Assembly (NCBI GenBank): GCA_900766135.1
Contig: CAAFUF010000009.1
Span: 44,795-108,794, forward strand
From: Paenibacillaceae bacterium
GTDB taxonomy: Bacteria > Bacillota > Bacilli > Paenibacillales > Paenibacillaceae
Length of the DNA stretch: 64,000 nt
Direction of reading: 5' to 3'
The position numbers and the translations under genes are program-made. Below are positions 26,045 to 34,430 of the stretch, in pieces. The notes under the pieces were generated by a model. It did not search any database and was not told where the DNA came from. It was given only the letters and a program-made list of their open reading frames with translations. Position 1 is the first letter of the stretch. Each line of letters begins with the position of its first letter.

Positions 26045-26935
26045 ATGAAAGTACTGAAAGTGCCCGCACGCACAATAGCCGTCTTCGTATTGCCTTGTCT
26101 GTTGTTGTATGTGTGCCTGGTATTTGTTCCGATTGTCGTTTCGTTCGGGACCAGCTTATTGAATTGGGACGGGATTACCACCGCGAAATTTACGGGGTTG
26201 TCCAACTTCCGCGACATGTTCTGGAACGACCCGGTCTTCTGGCCGTCGGTCCGGAGAACGCTGCTTTATGCGGTAGCCTCCATGCTGGAGATTCCGCTTT
26301 GCTTGGTTTTCGCCATTTTGCTCAGCCGTTATGTGAAAAAGGGAAATACGTTGGCGTCGATTTATTTTACGCCGGTCATTTTATCGGTCGTCATTATCGG
26401 ACAACTCTGGAAAACGATCTATAACCCGACCTCGATGGGCGGGATGTTGAACGGCGTCCTTATTACCCTCGGACTCGACAGCTGGACGCATAACTGGCTG
26501 ACCGAGCCGAAGATCGCCATGTTCAGCTTGTATTTCGTATCGTTGTGGCAGTATTTCGGCTACCATTTGTTGATCCAATACACCGGAGTGCAGAACATTC
26601 CGGACGAGATTTATGAAGCTGCGAAAATCGACGGGGCGGAAGGCTTCAAAGCAGACCGTTACATCACGATGCCGCTGATCGTCCCGATTTTTAAAATATC
26701 AATCGTCCTGGCGTTTATCGGCTCCCTGCAGGCGTTCGACCTCGTCATGGTCATGACGGCCGGCGGGCCGGCGCACGCTACCGACGTCATCTCGACGCAT
26801 ATGTACAACAGCTCGTTCCTGTCCTTGAAGTACGGGTACGGCAGCGCGATTGCCACGTTCCTGGTCCTGTTGTGTCTCGTATGTACGGCGATCATCAATT
26901 CCATCTTCAACAAGCTTGAGAAAAAATACAGCTAG
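26045..26935 (+). CDS. Carbohydrate ABC transporter permease, MalF/UgpA type
   Basis: 296-residue inner-membrane subunit with about six helices and the EAA loop (EAAKIDGAEGFKADRYITMPL) contacting the shared ATPase. The ATG at 26045 follows a GGGGGGCGGAG site; an in-frame start at 25973 would place residues of the intergenic hairpin in the protein. It pairs with the MalG-type permease 17 bases downstream. Confidence 0.92.
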   Translation: MKVLKVPARTIAVFVLPCLLLYVCLVFVPIVVSFGTSLLNWDGITTAKFTGLSNFRDMFWNDPVFWPSVRRTLLYAVASMLEIPLCLVFAILLSRYVKKGNTLASIYFTPVILSVVIIGQLWKTIYNPTSMGGMLNGVLITLGLDSWTHNWLTEPKIAMFSLYFVSLWQYFGYHLLIQYTGVQNIPDEIYEAAKIDGAEGFKADRYITMPLIVPIFKISIVLAFIGSLQAFDLVMVMTAGGPAHATDVISTHMYNSSFLSLKYGYGSAIATFLVLLCLVCTAIINSIFNKLEKKYS

Positions 26936-26952
26936 CCAAGGAGGCGAGGTCC

Positions 26953-27777
26953 ATGCGCAAAATCAAAAAAGGAATCGTATACGTGCTTTTTGCGATTCCG
27001 GTCGTTACTCAGCTGTACCCGCTGTTGTGGCTGCTGTTGTATTCCTTGAAGACGAATGAGGAGATCATGGGCGGGAGCTTCTTCGCTTTGCCGAAGGCGC
27101 TGCAGTGGCACAATTACAAAGACGCTTACGAGTCCGGCAGTTATTTGAAATATTTATCGAACAGCGTGATGGTCACCGCGGTCACCATGATCTGCGTCAT
27201 CCTCCTCAGCTCGATGGTGGCGTACGCAATTTCAAGATTCCGCTGGCGGTACGGCGGCTTGGTCATGACCGTGTTCTTGATGGGGATGATGATCCCGATG
27301 CAAGCCACGCTGCTGCCGCTGATGGTGATTTTCAAAAACGTGGATATCCTGAATACCCACCTGTCGCTCATTTTGCCGTACATCGCTTTTTCCACCCCGA
27401 TTGCCGTCTTTATCCTCAGCGGGTTCATGAAGAGCATCCCGGCGGAAATCGAGGAATCGGCTTTCATCGACGGGGCGAGCATTTACCGGATCTTCCGCAG
27501 CATCATTATCCCGGTATCCGTGCCGCCGATGATGACGGTATGCATTTTGACCTTTATCACGATTTGGAACGAATATATTTTGGCGGCGACGTTTATTTCG
27601 TCCGAGAAACTGAAGACCCTGCCGTTCGGGGTGTACACGTTCGTCAGCCAATACTCGGTGAACTACGGGGCGATCGGTGCCTTCCTCGTCATGGGCGCGT
27701 TGCCGGTCATTCTGATCTATTTCTTCCTGTCGAACCAAATTACGAAAGGAATGGTCGCGGGGGCCGTCAAGGGATAA
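26953..27777 (+). CDS. Carbohydrate ABC transporter permease, MalG/UgpE type
   Basis: 274-residue second channel subunit of the importer with six helices. The EAA-type loop (EESAFIDGASIYRIFRSIIIPV) lies around residues 172-195, and the family's N-terminal phrase PLLWLLLYSLKTNEEI is present. A GGAGGCGAGG site precedes the ATG. As with the first importer no dedicated ATPase gene is present. Confidence 0.93.
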   Translation: MRKIKKGIVYVLFAIPVVTQLYPLLWLLLYSLKTNEEIMGGSFFALPKALQWHNYKDAYESGSYLKYLSNSVMVTAVTMICVILLSSMVAYAISRFRWRYGGLVMTVFLMGMMIPMQATLLPLMVIFKNVDILNTHLSLILPYIAFSTPIAVFILSGFMKSIPAEIEESAFIDGASIYRIFRSIIIPVSVPPMMTVCILTFITIWNEYILAATFISSEKLKTLPFGVYTFVSQYSVNYGAIGAFLVMGALPVILIYFFLSNQITKGMVAGAVKG

Positions 27778-27855
27778 AGAGATCATCTTGCAAAATAGGG
27801 ATGCGGACTTATAATGGAGGAGCAGCAAGACACGAGGTTGGGAGGGAGAAAACAG

Positions 27856-29628
27856 TTGCGAAACGGCTTTCATTCCATAAACCATCGGTTGTTTTTGCTG
27901 TTTCTTTTTTGCATGTCGGGCATTTTGCTGATCGTCAGCCTGCTTTACTATAATCGGACCACGGAGCAATATCACGAGAAAATCAGCGACCTGTCGCAAA
28001 AAAACGTGGCTCAGACCGCCGGACTGTTCAGCCTGCTTTACGAAGGGTACGACAGCTTGTCCAAGTCGATCACGAACAATTTCGAAATGATCCGCCTGCT
28101 GAACGAGAGAACCGACGAGCCGGCGGTGGCTTATATCAACGAGCAGTCGATTACGAACATCATCGGGGCGATTTTTTATTCGCGCGACGATCTGGTGGGC
28201 ATTCACGTCATCACCAACCGGGGGAAAATCTACAATTACGGCAACTCGATGAACGTGCTCGATTCAGAGTATCCCCGGGAAGACTGGTACCGCCAGCTCC
28301 ACGATTCGTCCGGGAAACTGGTGTGGCTTGGCGTTTATGCCCATTCGCTGATCGATTTAAACGAGGACAGTCCGGTGTTTGCCTTCGGCCGGCAAATTTA
28401 CGATTTGAACGAGCACAAACCGATCGGCATCGTCCTCTACGAGGTGAACCCGGGGCCCGTGCTGGATGCATTGGATAATTTGAAACTGGGGAAACACAGC
28501 CAAGTTTACCTGATCAATCAACAGGGCCAGGTCGTCTCGTCGCTGACCGATCCGGCACCGGTGCTGGCGAACCTCCCCAAGCTGGAGGCACCCGGCAATT
28601 TGGTGGTGGAGCAAAAGGGCTCCGGCATCACGGTTGCGTCCCGGCTGCCTTTCTCCGACTGGTCGGTCGTCAGCATCACGCCGCGCCAGGATTTGAACGT
28701 TGAGCTGGTAGAAACGAAACGGTATTTGCTCATCGTGATCTCGATCCTGATCATCGTGTCCGCCGTCGTCGCAAGTCTGGTGTCCCGGACGTTCTCGAAG
28801 CCGCTGAAGCAGTTGATCCGCGAGATGAAACAGGTGGAGATCGGGAATTTCCGAGGGATGGTGAACGTTTCTTCCTACCAGGAGATCAACATCCTCGTCG
28901 CTTCGTTTAACCGGATGGTTAGCCGGATCGAGGAGCTGATCGAGCGGGTCAAAATCTCCTCGGTCAGCGAGAAGAACGCGGAGCTGCACGCACTGCAGTC
29001 GCAGGTGAACCCGCATTTTTTGTATAACACGCTGGACATGATTTACTGGATGCTCGACGAAAAGGAGAACGACCGCCTAGGCGAACTCGTCTTATCGTTG
29101 TCTTCGATGTTCCGCTACAGCAGCGAGTGGAAGGATGGGGCGAAGGTCACGCTGCGCGAAGAGCTGGAGCAGATCCACCATTATTTGACGATCATCTTGA
29201 TCCGGCTGGAGGGCCGGCTTCGGGTGGAAACGGCCGTCGACGAACGCTGGCTGGACATCCGGCTGCCGAAAATGACCTTACAGCCGATCATCGAAAACGC
29301 CGTGAAATACGGGCTCGAATCCTTGAAACGCCAAGGCGTGCTGAAGCTGTATACGCAGGAGGTCGGGGACGTGTTGAACATCGTCGTGGAGGACAACGGC
29401 AACGGTATGGAGACCGAGCGGCTGGCCTGGCTGAAGCAGACGTTAAACCGGCAAATATCCAAGGAATCCGGTACGGGAAGCGGCGGCATCGGGCTGCAAA
29501 ACCTGCATCGCCGGCTGCAGCATATGTTCGGTGAACGTTACGGTTTGGAGATCGAGAGCATTCCCGATGAAGGAACCAAGGTGGCCGTCATGCTGCCGCT
29601 TCCGATGGAAGGAGACGTTTCAAAGTGA
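27856..29628 (+). CDS. Sensor histidine kinase, YesM family
   Basis: About 590 residues. Membrane helix 1 (about 12-32), an extracytoplasmic sensor domain of about 255 residues of the Cache type, helix 2 (about 290-310), HAMP, then the His_kinase domain with QVNPHFLYNTLD (phospho-acceptor His387) and an HATPase domain with VEDNGNGM and GSGGIGLQNLHRRL. This is the YesM/LytS-type kinase typical of Paenibacillus sugar operons. TTG 27856 is preferred because GGAGGG lies nine bases upstream; the ATG at 27814 has no ribosome site but would only add 14 residues. It sits between the sugar permease and its response regulator, so it probably senses the transported sugar. Confidence 0.9.
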   Translation: MRNGFHSINHRLFLLFLFCMSGILLIVSLLYYNRTTEQYHEKISDLSQKNVAQTAGLFSLLYEGYDSLSKSITNNFEMIRLLNERTDEPAVAYINEQSITNIIGAIFYSRDDLVGIHVITNRGKIYNYGNSMNVLDSEYPREDWYRQLHDSSGKLVWLGVYAHSLIDLNEDSPVFAFGRQIYDLNEHKPIGIVLYEVNPGPVLDALDNLKLGKHSQVYLINQQGQVVSSLTDPAPVLANLPKLEAPGNLVVEQKGSGITVASRLPFSDWSVVSITPRQDLNVELVETKRYLLIVISILIIVSAVVASLVSRTFSKPLKQLIREMKQVEIGNFRGMVNVSSYQEINILVASFNRMVSRIEELIERVKISSVSEKNAELHALQSQVNPHFLYNTLDMIYWMLDEKENDRLGELVLSLSSMFRYSSEWKDGAKVTLREELEQIHHYLTIILIRLEGRLRVETAVDERWLDIRLPKMTLQPIIENAVKYGLESLKRQGVLKLYTQEVGDVLNIVVEDNGNGMETERLAWLKQTLNRQISKESGTGSGGIGLQNLHRRLQHMFGERYGLEIESIPDEGTKVAVMLPLPMEGDVSK

Positions 29629-30833
29629 ATATTCTGATTGCCGATGACGAAAGGGCGATCCGCGAAGGGATCAAGCGGACGATCAAACGGATTTATCCGG
29701 AATATGCGGTGGATTTGGCGGAAGGGGCGGAGGAAGCGGTTAAGTTGATGGGGGAGAAGCGGTTCGACATCGTGCTGACCGATATTTTGATGCCGGGAAT
29801 GAACGGACTGGAATTCATGCGCATCTCCAAGCGCAAGTTTCCCCAGGTCAAGTGGGTGGTCATCTCGGCCCACAGCGAATTTGCCTACGCCCAGGAAGCG
29901 GTGCGGCTGGGGGCAAGAGATTACCTGCTGAAACCGATCGGAAAAACCCGGCTCCAGGAGATCATAGGCACCCTGGCGGCGGAAATTCGCGAGGAAAGCG
30001 AACTGATCAAGGAAGAGGAGCTTCTGAAAGCCAATTTGAAATATTTGCGCGAAGGCGTGTTTCAGCGGTTGGCCTCGGGCCTGGATATCGGGAATCTGGA
30101 CCTGACCCCGTTCATAGAGGATTATCTCAGCTTTTATTTGATGATGGTCCAGATGGATGCCGGGGACAAAAGCGTGCGGCTGGAGCATTTTATCGTGGAA
30201 AATGTGCTGTCTGAGCTGATCGAGCGCCACGGCCGGGGGTTTGTCGTCAGCTACGACCGTCAAAGTCTGCTGGGATTGATTACGCCGCGGGATCCGGAAC
30301 GGATCGGCCAGTTTCAAGACGAAGTGAAGGCACACATGAAGCATTACTTGAAGGTGCCTTTTCAGATCGTCCATTCGGGCTTAAACAATGATTTCAAGGC
30401 CGTTCCGCAGGTGGTCATGCGCATGAAGCAGGCTTCCGATGCGCCGGTGACCTTGCTGGATCCGCCGAAAGGCAGCGGGGAGAAAGCGATCGACGTCGCC
30501 TTGCAATATATCAAGGAACACTACAACGAGGATCTTTCCCTAGAAAAGGTCGCTGCCCTCGTTTACCTAAACCCGGCCTATTTCAGCCAGTTGTTCAAGC
30601 AGAAGGTCGGGCTCGGTTACAAGGAGTACGTCACCTCGCTCCGCCTGGAGCAGGCGAAGCAGCTGCTGTTGAACCCGAAGCTGAAGGTAGCGGAAATCGC
30701 GGAATATCTCGGCTATCAGGACATCCGGCATTTCGCGCAGATGTTCCGCAAGAAGTATAACGTAACGCCCAATGAATACCGGCAGCAGCAAAATATCAAT
30801 ATCTTGCTGGCCAGCGGCGGGACGAAGGAGTAG
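29625..30833 (+). CDS. Response regulator with AraC-type DNA-binding domain, YesN family
   Basis: 402 residues: REC domain (1-120) with acidic pair in IADDE, phospho-acceptor Asp53 in DIVLTDILMPG and the switch lysine in LLKPIG. A central region of unassigned fold follows, then a C-terminal AraC double helix-turn-helix (about 290-390; LEKVAALVYLNPAYFSQLFKQKVG and the FAQMFRKKYNVTPNEYR end). It starts at GTG overlapping the kinase stop (GTGA). It probably activates the upstream binding-protein promoter in response to the kinase. Confidence 0.93.
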   Translation: MNILIADDERAIREGIKRTIKRIYPEYAVDLAEGAEEAVKLMGEKRFDIVLTDILMPGMNGLEFMRISKRKFPQVKWVVISAHSEFAYAQEAVRLGARDYLLKPIGKTRLQEIIGTLAAEIREESELIKEEELLKANLKYLREGVFQRLASGLDIGNLDLTPFIEDYLSFYLMMVQMDAGDKSVRLEHFIVENVLSELIERHGRGFVVSYDRQSLLGLITPRDPERIGQFQDEVKAHMKHYLKVPFQIVHSGLNNDFKAVPQVVMRMKQASDAPVTLLDPPKGSGEKAIDVALQYIKEHYNEDLSLEKVAALVYLNPAYFSQLFKQKVGLGYKEYVTSLRLEQAKQLLLNPKLKVAEIAEYLGYQDIRHFAQMFRKKYNVTPNEYRQQQNINILLASGGTKE

Positions 30834-30910
30834 CGGGTGTTGCTGGCTGAATTCAAACCGCAGCAGGCGAAGTGACAGGTCGGGATGGAATCCAGGCGCG
30901 TTATTTCGGG

Positions 30911-31096
30911 AAAACCTGCAAAAATACATCTATTTTTGCTGATTTGACCGTTTAAGGGAAGAAGCCTGCAAAAATGCAGTTTTTTTCGCAGCATAGCTGG
31001 GAATCGGGGGTTGTAGCCGCAAAAACCTGCACTTTTGCAGGTTTTTGCTGTTTCAGGCGAGGTTTGGCGGAAAAGCCTGCATTTTTGCAGGTTTTT
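30911..31096. repeat. Intergenic hairpin array with CCTGCA/TGCAGG arms
   Basis: Four units with CCTGCA at 30915, 30965, 31026 and 31076 (spacing 50, 61, 50). Unit 3 is a perfect 11-bp stem (31021-31031 with 31036-31046) and unit 4 nearly so (31071-31081 with 31086-31096). Units 3 and 4 carry A-runs and T-runs and could terminate transcription in both directions. The 354-base gap has no gene; the SOS promoter follows the last unit. Confidence 0.85.
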
Positions 31097-31134
31097 CATT
31101 AGTATAGGATTGGCCATCGAGCGGAGAGAGTTCA

Positions 31135-31163
31135 TTGACAGGAACATATGTTCGTCATATAAT
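31135..31163 (+). promoter_or_regulatory. Consensus sigma-A promoter of the radical-SAM repair operon
   Basis: TTGACA (31135-31140), 17-base spacer, TATAAT (31158-31163): a perfect consensus promoter. An SOS box fills the spacer, which fits strong expression when LexA is removed. Confidence 0.92.
31142..31153. promoter_or_regulatory. LexA (DinR) SOS box
   Basis: GAACATATGTTC is a perfect 12-bp palindrome equal to the core of the Gram-positive SOS box CGAACATATGTTCG; the right flank G also matches. It lies between -35 and -10, the usual place for LexA repression. Confidence 0.9.
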
Positions 31164-31187
31164 GCAGTCAATAGGGAGGCTGTAAAG

Positions 31188-32513
31188 ATGAACGTATATG
31201 ACAAGCTGACCATTTTGACGGAATCGGCCAAATACGATGTATCGTGTTCCTCCAGCGGCGTGGAGCAGGGAAGCGGGGCGAGCGGCGACAGCCGGACGGT
31301 GGGAAACACCGTCGCTTGCGGCATTTGCCACAGCTTTGCCGCGGATGGCCGCTGCATCTCGCTGCTCAAGCTGCTGATGTCGAACGCCTGCATCTATGAC
31401 TGCAAATACTGCGTTAACCGGCGCTCCAACGACACGCGCCGCGCCGCGTTTACGCCGGAAGAGCTGGCGGAGCTGACGATGCATTTCTACCGCCGGAACT
31501 ACATCGAGGGCTTGTTCCTCAGCTCCGGGATCATGCGCAGTCCGGATTATACGACGGAGCAGCTGATCCGGACGCTGGAGCTGCTGCGGAACCAATACGG
31601 GTTCGGCGGCTATATTCACGTGAAGGCGATTCCGGGGGCCGACCCGGCGCTGATTGCCCGGCTCGGCTTGCTTGCGGACCGCATGAGCGTGAACATCGAG
31701 CTGCCGTCGCAGCATAGTTTGCTTCAGCTTGCGCCGGACAAGAACAAGGAAGCGATCCTGCGTCCGATGCGGGCCATCCGGCAAGGTATCCGTGAGAACG
31801 GCGCCGATCTCGCGAAATACCGCCACGCGCCCCGGTTCGTGCCCGGCGGGCAGAGCACCCAGCTCATCATCGGCGCTACGCCGGACAGCGATCTGAGCAT
31901 CCTGAACCTGACGGAAGCGCTGTACCGGAAATATGAGCTGAAACGGGTGTATTATTCCGCCTATACGCCGGTGGCGGAGCATTCGTTACTGCCGTCGCTG
32001 GACAGCAAGCCGCCGTTGCTGCGGGAGCACCGCCTGTACCAGGCGGATTGGCTGCTGCGTTTCTACGGTTTTGAGGCCAAGGAGCTGCTGGATGAACGTA
32101 CGCCGAATTTCAATTTGTTTATGGATCCGAAATGCCACTGGGCGGTCCAACATATCGAGCGTTTTCCCGTGGAGGTGAATGCGGCCCCGTACGAAACGCT
32201 GCTGCGCGTCCCCGGGATCGGGGTTCGCAGCGCCAAGCGGATCGTGGCGGCGCGGCGAACGACCCGGCTTGATTTTCATGGCCTGAAGAAGCTGGGGGTC
32301 GTGCTGAAGCGGGCGCAATATTTCGTCACCTGCTCGGGCCGCCGGCTGGAAGGGCTGAAGGTGAACGAAAGCACGATTCTGAGATCCTTGCTGTCTCGCA
32401 AGGAAATCGATCTATTCCTGCCCGAGCCGAAAGTTGAGCAGCTATCGTTGTTCTCCGACGAGGAACTGGCCGGGACGGCGGGGAAGGAGATTGGCACATG
32501 GCTGCTTGGATGA
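31188..32513 (+). CDS. Putative DNA modification/repair radical SAM protein (TIGR03916 type)
   Basis: 441 residues. Radical-SAM cluster motif CIYDCKYC (Cys68, Cys72, Cys75). An extra N-terminal cysteine set (CGIC at 44-47 and Cys56) precedes it, and a helix-hairpin-helix DNA-binding motif (LLRVPGIGVRSAKRIVAARR) lies near residue 345. The family has no established reaction; it is named a putative DNA modification/repair protein because of the HhH motif and its constant pairing with a DUF4130 protein, sometimes fused to a uracil-DNA glycosylase domain (family knowledge). The ATG follows AGGGAGG. The perfect promoter with an embedded LexA box directly supports a DNA-damage role. The gene overlaps the DUF4130 gene by 16 bases. 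Confidence 0.9.
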   Translation: MNVYDKLTILTESAKYDVSCSSSGVEQGSGASGDSRTVGNTVACGICHSFAADGRCISLLKLLMSNACIYDCKYCVNRRSNDTRRAAFTPEELAELTMHFYRRNYIEGLFLSSGIMRSPDYTTEQLIRTLELLRNQYGFGGYIHVKAIPGADPALIARLGLLADRMSVNIELPSQHSLLQLAPDKNKEAILRPMRAIRQGIRENGADLAKYRHAPRFVPGGQSTQLIIGATPDSDLSILNLTEALYRKYELKRVYYSAYTPVAEHSLLPSLDSKPPLLREHRLYQADWLLRFYGFEAKELLDERTPNFNLFMDPKCHWAVQHIERFPVEVNAAPYETLLRVPGIGVRSAKRIVAARRTTRLDFHGLKKLGVVLKRAQYFVTCSGRRLEGLKVNESTILRSLLSRKEIDLFLPEPKVEQLSLFSDEELAGTAGKEIGTWLLG

Positions 32514-33268
32514 AGGAGGCGGCTTACGCTTATGACGGGAGCTTCGACGGCCTGCTGAGCTGTGTGTTCGAAAGTTATGAACGCAAGGAGGAGCTGGTCG
32601 ATCTCCGCGCTGACGACGACCCGCAGGTCACGTTATTTGAGTCGCGATGGGTAGAGACCTCACCCGAGAAAGCATCACGGGTCTATGCCGCCATCGGGCG
32701 AAGCATATCTCCGGAGGCCCAGGAACTCGTCCGCCGCGGTTTCCTGACTTGCGATCCGCAGAAGGATCTGCTGATCTACCGCTTCCTGCGGCTCGGGTTC
32801 CGGCATGGACGGGCGGCCATGGATATGCTGACCGAGACAACGGTGCATCGGCTGCGCAAAGCGGTAAGGCATGTGAATACGGAAAGCCATGCTTTGATGG
32901 GATTCGTCCGCTTCTCGGTATACGGCGATGTGCTGGTTTCGGTTATCGAACCCAAGAACCGCGTGCTGCCGATCTTAGCCCCGCATTTTAGCGATCGATA
33001 TCGGCGGGAGGCGTTTCTGATTTACGATCAAACCCATCGCCAGGCGCTGATCCATCGCCCGCAGGAGGCGATTCCGGAACGGACGGAGATCGTGGATCTC
33101 GATGAGCTTGTGCTGCCGGAACCGGGGGAACAGGAGCTAACGTACCGTCGGTTATGGAAGCAGTTTTACGACACGGTGGCGATCCGGGAACGGCTTAATC
33201 CGCGGGCGCAAATGTCGCATATGCCAAAGCGCTATTGGGCGCAGTTGACGGAAATGCGGAAGGAGTGA
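32498..33268 (+). CDS. DUF4130 protein, partner of the radical SAM repair protein (TIGR03915 type)
   Basis: 256-residue cytosolic protein without membrane segments. The opening YAYDGSFDGLLSCVFESYERKE and the HVNTESHALMGFVRF stretch near residue 125 are characteristic of the TIGR03915/DUF4130 family, always linked to the radical SAM protein and in some genomes fused to a UDG-fold domain. No catalytic motif is established; the MPKRYW tail is typical. A GGAAGGAGATTGGCACATG start lies inside the end of the upstream gene, showing strict coupling and likely complex formation. It is inside the same LexA-controlled transcript. Confidence 0.88.
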   Translation: MAAWMKEAAYAYDGSFDGLLSCVFESYERKEELVDLRADDDPQVTLFESRWVETSPEKASRVYAAIGRSISPEAQELVRRGFLTCDPQKDLLIYRFLRLGFRHGRAAMDMLTETTVHRLRKAVRHVNTESHALMGFVRFSVYGDVLVSVIEPKNRVLPILAPHFSDRYRREAFLIYDQTHRQALIHRPQEAIPERTEIVDLDELVLPEPGEQELTYRRLWKQFYDTVAIRERLNPRAQMSHMPKRYWAQLTEMRKE

Positions 33269-33281
33269 AGGTTCTGGTACA

Positions 33282-34286
33282 ATGGGGAGACAAGCCGTCA
33301 GAGAGGATGTCGCCAGATTGAACCCGCGTTATGACTTGAATTCATCCCCCACCACCTATATTTATCCTTTCGCCAGTCATGAGAGCGAGCGGGAGCTTTG
33401 CCTGATGGAGCAGCGCGCCTTATTTGGGCAGGCTTCAGAGGGAGCGGCTTACTTGGAAAGCCCGCTTCGACTGCCGCCCAATCGCAGCCCGTTCGTACAG
33501 CTGCGGTTAGACGTATTGTTTGCCGCGCCTACCCTGGCTGAGCTTAGTGAACTGGCGTCGTTGCTGGATTTGGAGGGACTTTCCTTCAAGGTCCGATATC
33601 TCAAATGCGGACGGCGGCAAACGTATGAAGGGGAGCGAGAGGCGGAGCGCCGGATCGGCGCCCGGATTCGCGGCATCGCGGAGATGCGCGGCCCCGATGT
33701 GACCTTTGGCCTTCTGGCGCGGGAGGAAGACTGGGTGCTCGGGATAAGCCGCGTTGCGGAACCGGTCTGGCTTGCGCACAAAGAGAAGCCGAACAACTAT
33801 TCCACCGGCTTAACGACGGCGGTAGCCCGGGCGCTCGTCAATATCGCCGTGCCCGCCGCGGAAGGCAAGCGCGTGATCGACCCGTGCTGCGGCATGGGCA
33901 ATGTGCTGATCGAAGCATTGTCGATGGGCATCGACATCGTTGGACGGGACATCAATCCGGTAGCAGTCCGCGGCGCTAGAAGCAATTTGCGCCATTTTGG
34001 TTATGACGAAACGGAACTCGTGGAGATCGGCGACTTAAACGAGCTGGAGGGGGCGTACGATGCCGCGATCGTCGATCTTCCTTATAATCTGTGCTCGATG
34101 CTCCTCGCCGAGGAGCGGCGGCGGATGTTGAGCAGCGTGGGACGAATCGCCCCGAGGGCGGTCATCGTATCCACCGAGCCGTTGGAGCGGGAATTCGCTG
34201 GTGCGGGTCTGGATGTTACGGACTACTGCACGGTTGCCAAGGGCCATTTCATTCGACAGGTATGGGTGGTGAGAAGAGAAATATAA
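33282..34286 (+). CDS. Trm11-like SAM-dependent RNA methyltransferase
   Basis: 334 residues. The N-terminal half (YIYPFASHESERELCLME onward) resembles the substrate-binding part of archaeal/eukaryotic Trm11-type enzymes; the C-terminal Rossmann methyltransferase domain has SAM motif I DPCCGMGN (200-207), an acidic motif in GRDINPVA and catalytic motif IV DLPY (265-268), the NPPY/DPPY type used for N-methylation of a base. Trm11 makes N2-methylguanosine in tRNA; this homologue's target (RNA or DNA) is unknown. It starts 13 bases after the DUF4130 gene and is followed by a strong terminator, so it shares the SOS promoter. The ribosome site (GAAGGAG) is rather far from this ATG; a nearby alternative start is possible. 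Confidence 0.8.
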   Translation: MGRQAVREDVARLNPRYDLNSSPTTYIYPFASHESERELCLMEQRALFGQASEGAAYLESPLRLPPNRSPFVQLRLDVLFAAPTLAELSELASLLDLEGLSFKVRYLKCGRRQTYEGEREAERRIGARIRGIAEMRGPDVTFGLLAREEDWVLGISRVAEPVWLAHKEKPNNYSTGLTTAVARALVNIAVPAAEGKRVIDPCCGMGNVLIEALSMGIDIVGRDINPVAVRGARSNLRHFGYDETELVEIGDLNELEGAYDAAIVDLPYNLCSMLLAEERRRMLSSVGRIAPRAVIVSTEPLEREFAGAGLDVTDYCTVAKGHFIRQVWVVRREI

Positions 34287-34313
34287 CTTATCATGTTATA
34301 TTTCTCTTTTTTT
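34276..34313 (+). terminator. Intrinsic terminator ending the SOS operon
   Basis: Perfect 12-bp stem GAGAAATATAAC/GTTATATTTCTC with seven-base loop and a T-run. It overlaps the stop codon of the methyltransferase gene. Confidence 0.93.
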
Positions 34314-34430
34314 ATTTATAGAAATCCGTCGATTATTTGCACAGGGTCTCGAAATGCCCAACTTTTACCTTTCTATGACTCCAGTCCTATTCTATAATGT
34401 TAGCAAAATTTACATATAGGGGTGGGGGAC

